DNA from: Phycisphaerae bacterium
GTDB taxonomy: Bacteria > Planctomycetota > Phycisphaerae > Phycisphaerales > Phycisphaeraceae
Direction: 5' to 3'
Length of the DNA: 54,257 bases
Assembly (NCBI GenBank): GCA_030426385.1
Contig: JAUHYI010000023.1
Coordinates: forward strand, 1-54,257
Below the pieces are notes generated by a model. The model did no database searches. It was not told where the DNA came from and saw nothing but the letters and a program-made list of their open reading frames with translations. Positions 9,660 through 18,399 of this stretch are shown piece by piece (positions within the stretch are counted from its first letter, which is position 1; every line of letters starts with the position of its first letter). Made by a program: the position numbers and the translations under genes.

Positions 9660-9694
9660 AAAACCCACGGCATTACGCCGTGGGTTTTGCTTTT
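9660..9694 (+). terminator. Rho-independent terminator after the signalling block
   Basis: A perfect 12-bp stem AAAACCCACGGC / GCCGTGGGTTTT (9660-9671 and 9677-9688) with loop ATTAC is followed by GCTTTT. It closes the 1.4-9.6 kb gene block on the plus strand. Its AAAACCCAC stem base resembles the hairpin at 38770-38798. Confidence 0.85.
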
Positions 9695-9759
9695 AACGGC
9701 AAAAATATTTGGGAAACAGCCTGCACGCGGTTAGGATAATGAGGTTCAGGAGTGTTTCT

Positions 9760-11202
9760 ATGAGCCGTTTTCTGCGTTCGCATCGTATCACTGTTTTCAC
9801 ATTGGCCGGTTTGATCGGACTGCCTGCCGTGCTGTCACTGGAGGGCATGGATGGCTTGGATGGCCTGAATGGCTTCGTCAGCACAGCCGAGGCGGTGACG
9901 CGCGACCTGGGCGTGGCCGACAGCATCGCGTTGGATCAGCCGCGCGTGTTCGTGCAATTTGAAACATTGCCCACGCCGGGCGACACGCCGGGACCTATCG
10001 AATATTTCAATGGGTTTGTATTGGATACGGGCGCCAATGCGACGCTCGTCGGATCAGCGGCCTACCTGGAATTTACCGGCCTGTCGTTTGAACTGAATCC
10101 AAACCTGTATGAAAGAGCGCAACGTACGGATACCGATGCGATCAATGCGTTCGGGCCCAGCATCAAATATTACGAACAAGGCGTGGCGGGGTTATCGCAA
10201 TTCGATCTACTCGCGCCGATGAACCTGAACTATGCTGGACACAACGGCGATGTGTTGGGTGATTTCCAACAAACGACGTCGGCAACCATCCCCGCACAAT
10301 TCGCGCTAGGCGCACCGGAACTCGACCTCGGCGGGTTCGGCGGCATCGTGGGCATGCCTGGCATGGTCGACAAAATCGTCAGCATGAATCTGTCAGCGAT
10401 GACGCCCAACGATGGGTTTTTCCTCGGATACCTCGGCGTTGATTTCCCGGCCTCTGCTCCGGCAGCACCGTCGCCTGCGGATAGTTACACCGTGAGTCTG
10501 GATCAGTTGGCGCCCGTGTTTTCCGGCAAAGAACATCCCACCGACCCTAACCCGACATTTTCGCCGTTGCCATTAATACCCAACATCACCACAGGTGCGA
10601 ATGCCTTGACGACCACCGGCTCATACCTGCTCGATACCGGCGCTCAACTATCAATGATCACAATGGACACCGCGCTGGCGTTGGGCATCGATCCCGAAGC
10701 CGACGCAGTGGACATTCTGGAAGTCGGAGGCGTCGGTGGTTCCACCTTTGTGCCCTTGGTGGAAATCGACACGATCACCATCGCCACCAACGACGGCACG
10801 GATCTGGTTCAGAACAATATCACCGTGGGGATCCTGGATGTTGAGGGCTTGCCTGTCGCTGGGATTTTCGGCATGAACCTGTTGACGGGCGGGTATCTGG
10901 ATCATCTATTGCTCGATGGCGATGATGGCATGTTCAGCCAGATCGTCATGGATTTCACCGACGAAGAGGATTGGACGATGCGACTGGATGTGTCGCCCGG
11001 CTATGTGCCACGCACCAGTGCCGACGATGTCAATAACATTCTCGGCAATACGTCGTTGTACCGAGATCAGGCACTGCTGGCATTCGATCCGGGCATCGGC
11101 AATCAATTTCGCGGTGTGCCCGAACCTGCGACCGCCATGGTGGTTTTACTCACCGGTGCGGTGGCCAGCATGTCGCGACGTGCGTTACACTGTCGCCTAT
11201 GA
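9760..11202 (+). CDS. Secreted two-lobed aspartic-protease-like protein with PEP-CTERM anchor
   Basis: The start is ATG 9760, with AGGAG 7 nt upstream; earlier in-frame starts at 9709 (TTG) and 9739 lack good spacing. A signal peptide (MSRFLRSHRITVFTLAGLIG) comes first. Two aspartic-protease-type active-site motifs are visible: FVLDTGANATLVG (Asp89) and YLLDTGAQLSMIT (Asp292). Each is followed by a hydrophobic-Gly motif (GGIVGMPG and GIFGMNLL). Two such motifs about 200 residues apart recall pepsin-like two-lobed enzymes rather than single-lobe retropepsins. The C terminus is VPEPATAMVVLLTGAVASMS then RRAL, a PEP-CTERM sorting signal of the kind cleaved by an exosortase. The stop overlaps the argH start by 4 bp (ATGA). 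Protease activity is inference from the motifs. Confidence 0.8.
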   Translation: MSRFLRSHRITVFTLAGLIGLPAVLSLEGMDGLDGLNGFVSTAEAVTRDLGVADSIALDQPRVFVQFETLPTPGDTPGPIEYFNGFVLDTGANATLVGSAAYLEFTGLSFELNPNLYERAQRTDTDAINAFGPSIKYYEQGVAGLSQFDLLAPMNLNYAGHNGDVLGDFQQTTSATIPAQFALGAPELDLGGFGGIVGMPGMVDKIVSMNLSAMTPNDGFFLGYLGVDFPASAPAAPSPADSYTVSLDQLAPVFSGKEHPTDPNPTFSPLPLIPNITTGANALTTTGSYLLDTGAQLSMITMDTALALGIDPEADAVDILEVGGVGGSTFVPLVEIDTITIATNDGTDLVQNNITVGILDVEGLPVAGIFGMNLLTGGYLDHLLLDGDDGMFSQIVMDFTDEEDWTMRLDVSPGYVPRTSADDVNNILGNTSLYRDQALLAFDPGIGNQFRGVPEPATAMVVLLTGAVASMSRRALHCRL

Positions 11203-12650
11203 GCAAGACCCCAGACACACCAGCACAACCGAACAGTCCAAAACCGTGGGAACATGCGAAATCCGCAGGTTCCGCAAGCGATCCGCTAGCGGTACGTTTT
11301 GTCGAATCCCTATCCTATGATCGACGGCTTTACACGCATGACATCACCGGCTCGATTGCCCACGCACGCATGTTGGCCCATGTCAATCTGATCACGGCCG
11401 ACGAGTTGACTCAGATCGAAACCGGCCTGCGCAGCATCGAACAGGAAATCACCGACACCGGCGATGCCTGGCCCGGCTGGAACATGGAATTAGAAGACGT
11501 GCACATGTGCATCGAAGCAGCGCTGATCGAAAAGATCGGCGATGCGGGCCGTAAATTGCACACAGCACGGTCGCGCAACGATCAGGTCGCGCTCGATTTG
11601 AAATTATGGGTTGAGGATGCGGCCAACGAATTGCGCGAATTGTTCGATGGACTGTTCCGCGCCCTGGTCGACCTGTCCCAAAAACAGGGCATGATCGTGA
11701 TGCCCAGCTACACGCATTTGCAACGCGCTCAACCCATCGTGCTCGGCGGCGAACTCATGGCATGGCTGTCTGCGTTTGATCGATGCCAACGACGCGTCAC
11801 CGCGTTGCGCACGGTCAACAAACGCAACCCCATCGGGTCGGGCGCGATTGCCGGCTCAGGCTTACCCATCGATCGCGATCACACGGTGGCCGAACTATCC
11901 AAACTCGGATACGACGTCGGCTCACCCACACCGAACAGCATTGATGCCACTGCGTCGCGCGATGCAGCGCTCGATTTTGCTTATGCCCTATCGATGACCG
12001 CGATGAATATGTCGCGATTGGCCGAGCAATGGATTCTGTATGCATCAACGGAATTCAATTTCGTCACCATTGATGACAAGTACACCACCGGCTCATCGAT
12101 GATGCCACAGAAACAAAACCCCGACATGCTGGAACTGATCCGGGGCCGATGCGGCAATGTGTACGGTGCGCTGGTCGCCTTGCTAACCATGTGCAAAGGC
12201 ATCACCGTCGGCTACAACCGCGACTTGCAGGAAGACAAACGCCACCTGTTTTTCGCATTCGATACCGTTCGTGACAGCTTGCTCATGACCACGCGAATTG
12301 TGTCGACGGTGACATTCAACGAACAAGCGATCGGCGAGCGATTGCAGCGCGGTTTTCTGGATGCCACCGCATTGGCTGATTATCTGGTCATGCAAAATGT
12401 GCCATTTCGTACAGCCCATCAAATCGTCGGCAAACTGGTGCACACTTGCCAGCAGCGCAACCTGACACAATTGAGCGACCTGTCCGTCGACGAGATGAAT
12501 ACATTGGCCGACCATTCGAATTGTTTCACCGATGAGGTCTACCAATGGCTGGGCCCCGCCAACGTGGTCAAACGCTATCAATCGCAAGGCAACGCAGGCG
12601 TCAGTGGTTTTGAACAACAGTTGGATGCATGGGTTAAACGACTGGGATAG
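11199..12650 (+). CDS. argH: Argininosuccinate lyase
   Basis: The enzyme splits argininosuccinate into arginine and fumarate, the last step of arginine synthesis, in the cytoplasm. The 483-residue length fits the family. The fumarase/lyase superfamily signature is intact as GSSMMPQKQNPD. Other conserved segments are LHTARSRNDQVALDLKLW, SYTHLQRAQPI and LPIDRDHTVAEL. About 35 extra residues at the N terminus (TPAQPNSPKPWEHAKS region) precede the usual beginning. The start ATG overlaps the stop of the PEP-CTERM protein gene, so it is probably translated by coupling. No other arg gene is nearby. Confidence 0.96.
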   Translation: MSKTPDTPAQPNSPKPWEHAKSAGSASDPLAVRFVESLSYDRRLYTHDITGSIAHARMLAHVNLITADELTQIETGLRSIEQEITDTGDAWPGWNMELEDVHMCIEAALIEKIGDAGRKLHTARSRNDQVALDLKLWVEDAANELRELFDGLFRALVDLSQKQGMIVMPSYTHLQRAQPIVLGGELMAWLSAFDRCQRRVTALRTVNKRNPIGSGAIAGSGLPIDRDHTVAELSKLGYDVGSPTPNSIDATASRDAALDFAYALSMTAMNMSRLAEQWILYASTEFNFVTIDDKYTTGSSMMPQKQNPDMLELIRGRCGNVYGALVALLTMCKGITVGYNRDLQEDKRHLFFAFDTVRDSLLMTTRIVSTVTFNEQAIGERLQRGFLDATALADYLVMQNVPFRTAHQIVGKLVHTCQQRNLTQLSDLSVDEMNTLADHSNCFTDEVYQWLGPANVVKRYQSQGNAGVSGFEQQLDAWVKRLG

Positions 12651-12784
12651 GCCCAATGTAGAAAAGCTGATGTAGAATTGATTCGTAGAATCGATGAACA
12701 ACTTCTATTCCTGTGCTGACATGATCGGCGAATTATCCATCACAGAACCGCGCGACGCGCAACAATCGACTGCGACTGACACCT

Positions 12785-14476
12785 ATGCTGATCCTCACCG
12801 TATTACAAGGCCCGGACAAAGGCAGGCGATTTGAATTGCCGGATTATGAACCGCAAATGATCGGGCGGTCCAGCGAAGCCTTGCCCTTGCTTGACCAAAC
12901 TATTTCGCGTCGACATGCTGAGATGACACCCGACGATGGGCGTTGGATGATTCGCGATCTGCATTCGGCCAACGGGACATTTGTGAATGGCGTGCGTGTG
13001 CGCGAACGCCGACTGCTGGAACCGGGCGATCAGGTTCGCACCGGCAAAACATTATTTCTGTTCGGCCAGGAAGCCAGTGTGCCGCCACGTCGCACCGGCG
13101 TGCGTGTCGGTCGCAAAGATGAAATCAACGCACACGTCGAAATGACCACGCCGTCGAGCGACGAATCGATGATCATGGCGGTGCCCGAACCCAGCGAAGT
13201 GGCCAGCCTGCAGCTGCGCGTCATTTATGAATTGACGCAGATCATCGGCTCGATCGAAAACAAGCAGGAACTGCTGGAGCGCATCATGGATGTGGTGTTC
13301 GAATATCTGCAGCCCGACCGCGGATTCATCTTGCTCCAGGACAAACCTGATCAGCGCCCCGACCCGATTGTCATAAGGCATCGCATCTCTGCGGAAAACG
13401 AGGAACAGCAGCGCACTGGCCGATTGCCCGAAGGCCGATCCCCGATCCCGATCACCGTCAGTCGCACCATCGTGCAACACGTCATGCAAAAAAACGAAGG
13501 CGTCCTGTCGAGCAACGCCCAGTCCGACACACGTTTCATGAAAGGTGACAGCGTCCACGGCCTGGGCATCCGCTCAGCCATCTGTGTGCCCATCCGTTTC
13601 AAGGAACGCTTGTTCGGCGTTGTTCACATCGATAGCCTGATGGCCAATTACACCTTCACCGAAGACCAGTTGAAGTTGCTCACGGCCATCGGCGTACAAA
13701 CCGGCATGGCCCTGGCTAATTTCGAATTGTACGAACAGCGTGTTCAACGCGAACGATTAGCTGCGGTCGGCGAAACCGTCGCATCCCTCTCGCACTCGGT
13801 AAAAAACATCATCCAAGGCCTGCGCGGCGGCGCGGAAGTTGTCGACATCGGCCTACGCAAGCAGGACCTCAACGTTGTCACCAAGGGGTGGCACATCGTG
13901 ACGCGCAACCTCGATCGCATCAGCAACCTCACCATGAACATGCTCGCGTTCAGCAAACGCCGTAAGCCTGAAGTGGAAATGACCAACCTAGGCGTCTTGC
14001 TCGACGAGGTTGTCGAACTCGTGCAAAAGCAATTCGATGCCAAGCAAGTCGCCATCATCAGCGACCTCGATCACAATATGCCCCCCGCGCCCGTCGACCC
14101 CGGCGGTATTCATCAAGCCATGCTCAACCTGCTCAACAACGCCCTCGAAGCAGTCGAATCCGAAACCGGCGTGGTCACGCTCACTTGCGATTACGATGCC
14201 CCGCAACATCAAGTCGTCATCCGCGTGGCAGACAACGGCCATGGCATGGACAACAACACGCGACGCAATCTGTTTGAGCCGTTCCATTCCACCAAAGGCA
14301 TGCGCGGCACCGGCCTGGGATTGGTCGTCACCAAAAAAATTATCGACGAACACGGTGGAGCCATCGACGTTGAATCCGCACCCAATCAGGGCACCACGTT
14401 CACGATCACCCTCACGACGCAGATGGACCACATCCCCGCTTCGGCCGACACACATGCGCCGGGTGCCAGCGTGTGA
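12785..14476 (+). CDS. FHA - GAF - histidine kinase
   Basis: Residues 1-100 are an FHA phosphothreonine-binding domain (MIGRS, ISRRHAEM, SANGTFVNGVRV). Residues of about 145-320 are a GAF domain (DVVFEYLQPDRGFILLQD, GIRSAICVPIRFKERLFGVV). The kinase core follows with phospho-acceptor-like His337 in VASLSHSVKNIIQGLRGG, N box LLNNALEAVE, ADNGHGMD and GMRGTGLGLVVTKK. No membrane segments are present. FHA suggests recruitment by a Ser/Thr-phosphorylated protein, thus a bridge between Ser/Thr kinase signalling and two-component signalling; that link is inferred. The FHA part is related to the one at 22380. No response regulator lies directly next to it. Confidence 0.88.
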   Translation: MLILTVLQGPDKGRRFELPDYEPQMIGRSSEALPLLDQTISRRHAEMTPDDGRWMIRDLHSANGTFVNGVRVRERRLLEPGDQVRTGKTLFLFGQEASVPPRRTGVRVGRKDEINAHVEMTTPSSDESMIMAVPEPSEVASLQLRVIYELTQIIGSIENKQELLERIMDVVFEYLQPDRGFILLQDKPDQRPDPIVIRHRISAENEEQQRTGRLPEGRSPIPITVSRTIVQHVMQKNEGVLSSNAQSDTRFMKGDSVHGLGIRSAICVPIRFKERLFGVVHIDSLMANYTFTEDQLKLLTAIGVQTGMALANFELYEQRVQRERLAAVGETVASLSHSVKNIIQGLRGGAEVVDIGLRKQDLNVVTKGWHIVTRNLDRISNLTMNMLAFSKRRKPEVEMTNLGVLLDEVVELVQKQFDAKQVAIISDLDHNMPPAPVDPGGIHQAMLNLLNNALEAVESETGVVTLTCDYDAPQHQVVIRVADNGHGMDNNTRRNLFEPFHSTKGMRGTGLGLVVTKKIIDEHGGAIDVESAPNQGTTFTITLTTQMDHIPASADTHAPGASV

Positions 14477-14604
14477 TTCCCCGTTAGCCGTCACCCCTGG
14501 ATGGTGCGTGTAGAAGCGCCGGGTTTATTGAGCGCGACGCGCGAATTGGTCGCGACATGGCTATCAGTCGTCGCAAACACGCGAAGAACCATCGATGATG
14601 CAAA

Positions 14605-14627
14605 CAACCCCGGACCGAAATCCGGGG
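14605..14627 (-). terminator. Rho-independent terminator for the YHS gene
   Basis: The minus strand reads CCCCGGA, loop TTTCGG, TCCGGGG, then TTGTTTG. It lies 48 bp beyond the stop codon of the YHS-domain gene and between convergent genes. Confidence 0.6.
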
Positions 14628-14674
14628 CTGTAAGAATGCATGACCTATCGCCGATGAGCTGACCGCGCTCCGAA

Positions 14675-15274
14675 TTATTGCGCTGATTGGTCGGCCAATG
14701 TTTTCCAATTTTCATCAGCCTTGGCCACATAACCCGCAGAATCTTCATTAAAGATATCCGCAATTTTGCCATGCAGATTCAGGTATAACCGCTCGTTTAT
14801 GATTTTCCAGACCGTAGGATCGCCGGAAAATTTTTGATTCGCCGCGACCCCATAGGCACAGTAGCCACCGTATTGCGGCAGGTAATGCGTTGGGTTTTGC
14901 GCGAATAAATCACGATGGCCTTCATTGATAAACCAGTACGTCGCACCGCGATATTCAAGGGTGATTTGGAAATCGCCTTTGACGGGTTGCCCCATCGTGA
15001 AATAGGCCACCGGGTCATATCCGCCGATTGCCAAACCCGTCCGGTCGGTGTTAACCACATCGTCGGCATAAACCGAAGGCCCAACAATCAAGAGCAACGC
15101 CATCGCCATCGCCGCAGGCACAATCAACGAACGAATCCATTGAGACGAATGACCTTGCCGAGAATGTGATGGACGCGAAGAAGATGGTGTAGACGATCGA
15201 GGTGACAAAAATGACAAGAGGTTGTGGCGAGCATGAGACAAGTGAGACGAACGGAAGGATTGGATTTTCATCAT
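14675..15274 (-). CDS. Exported YHS-domain protein
   Basis: Start at the ATG pair 15274/15271, with AAGGAG 4-7 nt upstream. A long basic Ser/Arg-rich N region is followed by a hydrophobic stretch (LIVPAAMAMALLLIVGPSVY) ending in ADD, which looks like a signal peptide. The rest is a YHS domain (GLAIGGYDPVAYFTMGQPVK, FINEGHRDLFAQNPTHYLPQ, YGGYCAYGVA). YHS domains are small and often presumed to bind metal; the role in this exported form is not known. It is convergent with the FHA-GAF-kinase and separated from it by a terminator. Confidence 0.85.
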   Translation of the reverse strand: MMKIQSFRSSHLSHARHNLLSFLSPRSSTPSSSRPSHSRQGHSSQWIRSLIVPAAMAMALLLIVGPSVYADDVVNTDRTGLAIGGYDPVAYFTMGQPVKGDFQITLEYRGATYWFINEGHRDLFAQNPTHYLPQYGGYCAYGVAANQKFSGDPTVWKIINERLYLNLHGKIADIFNEDSAGYVAKADENWKTLADQSAQ

Positions 15275-15690
15275 GAAACTCCTTAGCACAAAACGCACGG
15301 ATACCCACAGCGTCGGAACACCCGCGCCGATCGACCCGCATTGGATATTTAGAAACGACACCCGCACCTACATGATCGCGCCATGCGAAACATGTGTGTG
15401 CTTTGACGATTGACAAGTCATGCCTCTCGTCTGTGGCTAACTATCCAACCCATCTCACTGACTGTTTGTTCCATCACGATGCAATTTTTTGTCTGGCATC
15501 GCCAAATCTTGCAGGCTCATCCCTTCCCCCAATCGGCCCATCTTCTCTAACCCCGCAACAAACCCCAGTTTTCTCTGCCCTTCATCATTGTCTAACCGTC
15601 AACTGACCCCAGTGAAACACGACATACCGATAACGTTGCAACCACATTCATGCACCATCCACGCTCACGCTATGCCAAGCGACCTCGATC
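15275..15690. other. Non-coding gap between divergent genes
   Basis: This stretch separates the minus-strand YHS gene and the plus-strand LpxH-like gene. It must hold both promoters. I see no convincing -35/-10 pair, no RNA gene and no repeat. Confidence 0.5.
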
Positions 15691-16689
15691 ATGAAACCGC
15701 AACACAAATTACACTACCGTACGGTCTGGATCAGTGACACGCACCTTGGGTCAAAAGGTTGCCGCGCCGAGGAGCTGTCCAAATTCCTCAAGCACATTCG
15801 TTGCGACACGTTGTACCTGGTCGGCGATATTCTCGATCTGTGGCGATTGCGACAAAAATGGTATTGGCCCGCTCATCACAACGCGGTCATCCGTCGTATT
15901 CTCAAACATGCCAAGCGCGACACGCGCGTCATATACATTCCCGGCAATCATGACGACGCAGCCCGCCAATATCACAATCTCGATTTCGGCGGCGTCAAAA
16001 TCCTCCGACACGATGAACACACTACCGCCGACGGCAAACGTCTGTTCATCTGCCACGGCGATCAATACGATCTGGTCGTCAAGCACTCGCCCTTGCTCTC
16101 CAAATTCGGGAGCTTCGCGTACGAATGGCTGCTCGTGTTCAACCGCCTGTACAACCAGGGCCGAGCGCTATTGGGCATGCCCTACCTGTCCATGTCGCAG
16201 GCCATCAAGGGCAAGGTCAAACGCGCCTGCACTTTTATCAGTCGATTTGAAGAGCACCTGATCAGCGAAGCCCGAAAGCGCGGCTATGACGGCGTGGTCT
16301 GCGGTCACATTCATAAGGCCGAGCAGCGCACCATCAAGGACGACAATCCCAATAAAAAAACATCTCGCGAACTAACCTATCTCAACTGCGGCGACTGGGT
16401 CGAAAGTTGCACTGCACTGGTTGAACACACGAACGGCCGCATCGAAATCGTCGATGGCATCGGCCTGATCAATGACCTGAATCTTGACGAATCATATAAA
16501 ATGGCTGACCATCACGACCCGGAATTTTTAGAGCATTACGATGATGACGATGATCACGATGACGACATGTTGATGGATCCACGCGAGTTACTGCCGCCGG
16601 GCGTGGCCCACGCACCATCACATTCCCGTGCGCGTTTCACATCCATACTTAACAACTCGCCTCGCACCACTGGCTCTCGTTCGAACTAA
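15691..16689 (+). CDS. UDP-2,3-diacylglucosamine hydrolase-like metallophosphoesterase
   Basis: A calcineurin-type fold with all metal-binding motifs: SDTHLGS, LVGDILDLW, PGNHDDA, CHGDQYD and CGHIHKAE. This set and the overall layout (240-residue core) match the LpxH-like family that makes lipid X from UDP-diacylglucosamine in lipid A synthesis. An lpxB gene lies 4 kb away, which supports the role. The C-terminal 80 residues are an extra tail with a strongly acidic run (HYDDDDDHDDDMLMD), unusual for LpxH. The glycosyltransferase gene begins 35 bp downstream and may be cotranscribed. It could act on another nucleotide-linked substrate. Confidence 0.82.
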   Translation: MKPQHKLHYRTVWISDTHLGSKGCRAEELSKFLKHIRCDTLYLVGDILDLWRLRQKWYWPAHHNAVIRRILKHAKRDTRVIYIPGNHDDAARQYHNLDFGGVKILRHDEHTTADGKRLFICHGDQYDLVVKHSPLLSKFGSFAYEWLLVFNRLYNQGRALLGMPYLSMSQAIKGKVKRACTFISRFEEHLISEARKRGYDGVVCGHIHKAEQRTIKDDNPNKKTSRELTYLNCGDWVESCTALVEHTNGRIEIVDGIGLINDLNLDESYKMADHHDPEFLEHYDDDDDHDDDMLMDPRELLPPGVAHAPSHSRARFTSILNNSPRTTGSRSN

Positions 16690-16724
16690 CCCAACTCACG
16701 TCGCTTTCTATTGAAAATCACCTT

Positions 16725-17747
16725 GTGAATATTCTCCTGATTACTGATGCATGGGAGCCGCAAGTCAACGGCGTCGTCCGCACATGGCAACACGTGCGCG
16801 AAGAGTTGCAGAGCATGGGCCATGGGTTTCGTGTGATCCACCCCGGCCTGTTTCGCACCATCGGAGCACCACGGTATCCGGAGATTCGCCTGGCCCTGTT
16901 TCCACGCTGGTCCATACGCAAGCACATCGAATCGCAACCCTTCGATGCGATCCACATCGCGACCGAAGGCCCACTCGGCCAGGCTGCCCGCGCGTATTGC
17001 CTCAAGCGAAGGCATCCCTTCACCTCGTCCTATCACACACAGTTCCCGCAATACCTGCATCGCTATTTTCGCATCCCCACTGCATGGACTTACGCATTTG
17101 TCCGACGCTTCCATGGCAAAGCCACCGCCACACTTGTACCCACTCAAGGCGTCAACGATGAACTGACCGCCAAGGGCCTCACGCAAGTCGTTACATGGTC
17201 GCGAGGCGCGGACACCAATCTTTTCAAGCCCGGCAAAAACGGCATGTACGAGACGCTCAACTTACCGCGTCCGATTTTTATCTATGCCGGCCGAGTCGCG
17301 TTGGAAAAAAATCTCGACGCGTTTCTCACACTCAATCTGCCCGGCAGCAAAGTCATCGTCGGCGACGGGCCACCGCGCGCTGCCTTTGAAAAAAAATACC
17401 CCGACGTCTATTTCGCCGGCTACCAGTTTGGTGAAGAACTGGCCAAACATTATGCCGATGCTGACGTGTTCGTCTTCCCCAGTCTCACCGATACATTCGG
17501 CGTCGTCATGCTTGAAGCCAACGCATGCGGATTGCCTGTCGCTGCCTTTCCCGTCACCGGACCCATTGATGTCATCAAGCCCGGTATCAACGGTGTGCTC
17601 GATGACGACCTGGCCAGCGCATGCCAACGGGCTCTTGATATTGATCCCGATCAATGCGTGCAATACGCTCGGGAAAATTCCTGGCGCAAATGCGCCCAAA
17701 TCGTCCTCGATCAGGTTCAAGCTATGGCCAACCAGCCACCGTCATAA
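16725..17747 (+). CDS. Glycosyltransferase, GT4 family
   Basis: Start GTG 16725. N-terminal DAWEPQVNGVVRTWQHVREE is the typical acceptor-side motif of GT4 enzymes related to mannosyl- and glucosyl-transferases acting on lipids. The C-terminal half has the nucleotide-sugar-binding part (IYAGRVALEKNLDAFL, VGDGPPRAAFEKKYP) and the E-x7-E region in FPSLTDTFGVVMLEANACGL. At 340 residues it is slightly short for the family but complete. Placement directly after an LpxH-like gene suggests a role in envelope glycolipid or lipopolysaccharide assembly; the sugar and acceptor cannot be told from sequence. Confidence 0.88.
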   Translation: MNILLITDAWEPQVNGVVRTWQHVREELQSMGHGFRVIHPGLFRTIGAPRYPEIRLALFPRWSIRKHIESQPFDAIHIATEGPLGQAARAYCLKRRHPFTSSYHTQFPQYLHRYFRIPTAWTYAFVRRFHGKATATLVPTQGVNDELTAKGLTQVVTWSRGADTNLFKPGKNGMYETLNLPRPIFIYAGRVALEKNLDAFLTLNLPGSKVIVGDGPPRAAFEKKYPDVYFAGYQFGEELAKHYADADVFVFPSLTDTFGVVMLEANACGLPVAAFPVTGPIDVIKPGINGVLDDDLASACQRALDIDPDQCVQYARENSWRKCAQIVLDQVQAMANQPPS

Positions 17748-17762
17748 CCCCTACCCACTGCA

Positions 17763-17794
17763 CCACGTCCCCACGTCCCCACGCCTCCACGTCT
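17763..17794 (+). repeat. 8-bp tandem array
   Basis: Four units: CCACGTCC twice, CCACGCCT, CCACGTCT. It sits between the convergent glycosyltransferase and PTPS-like genes, ending 2 bp before the stop codon of the latter. Confidence 0.75.
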
Positions 17795-17795
17795 C

Positions 17796-18179
17796 CTAAC
17801 CTCGCCACACGGCCACGCAGCCGGGCGCTTCGCCCACCTTCGCACACACCACCCGCACGCCGACTGGCAAATCGCGCCCCACTTCCGTCGCCAACCACCA
17901 GGCCACGCGTTCGGCAGTTGGATTGACCGCCAAACCACCTTTGCCATCACTAAATGGAGCGATCTCATTGAGATGACGGTTGTGGGCAGTGCTGATCAAC
18001 GCATCGACGCGCTGTTCCAACACATGAAAATCCATGACCACGTCAATCTCATCGAGCTGATCGGCTGCGACCGTGACCTCGACCTCCCAATTGTGTCCAT
18101 GCACCGGCTCAAGCGCTCCGTCGTACAAACGTATCGCATGCGCTGCTGAGAACACCCGCTTCACTGTGACTTCATACAT
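17796..18179 (-). CDS. 6-pyruvoyl-tetrahydropterin synthase family protein (PTPS-III-like)
   Basis: About 127 residues from the ATG at 18179. Family hallmarks are FSAAHAIRL, VHGHNWEVEV and TAERVAWWLA; the zinc ligands are His14, His27 and His29. In QueD the catalytic Cys lies before the HGH motif as C-x3-HGH. Here no Cys is present; the segment reads DGALEPVHGH, giving E-x2-HGH with Glu24. As I recall the COG0720 family, this Glu form marks PTPS-III, which makes 6-hydroxymethyl-dihydropterin for folate synthesis in bacteria lacking FolB, rather than queuosine precursor. No other que or fol genes are in view. The fold call is firm; the subfamily call is tentative. Confidence 0.85.
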   Translation of the reverse strand: MYEVTVKRVFSAAHAIRLYDGALEPVHGHNWEVEVTVAADQLDEIDVVMDFHVLEQRVDALISTAHNRHLNEIAPFSDGKGGLAVNPTAERVAWWLATEVGRDLPVGVRVVCAKVGEAPGCVAVWRG

Positions 18180-18214
18180 GGCCACAAAATAACAGATGTC
18201 AGCCCCACAGTCGC

Positions 18215-18300
18215 ACCCCCCCACCCCACCCCCCTCCTACGCCCTTCACTCTTCCCCCCCACACTTCTCTCACGCTTTCCCCACGCTTTGGGGCCACTTC
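18215..18300. repeat. C-rich low-complexity tract
   Basis: Runs of 5-7 C alternate with short ACAC, TTC and ACG interruptions, for example CTTCCCCCCCACACTTC near 18251. It occupies the gap between the divergent PTPS-like gene and the ABC ATPase gene and belongs to the G/C microelement family described under findings. Confidence 0.6.
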
Positions 18301-18399
18301 CACCTGTGCAACACGCCTGTCGGGCCTCGTTCGACAAATCCTACGGCTCATGTTTTACTAACACACGTTCCCACGCAATTCGGTATCCTTATAAATCGC

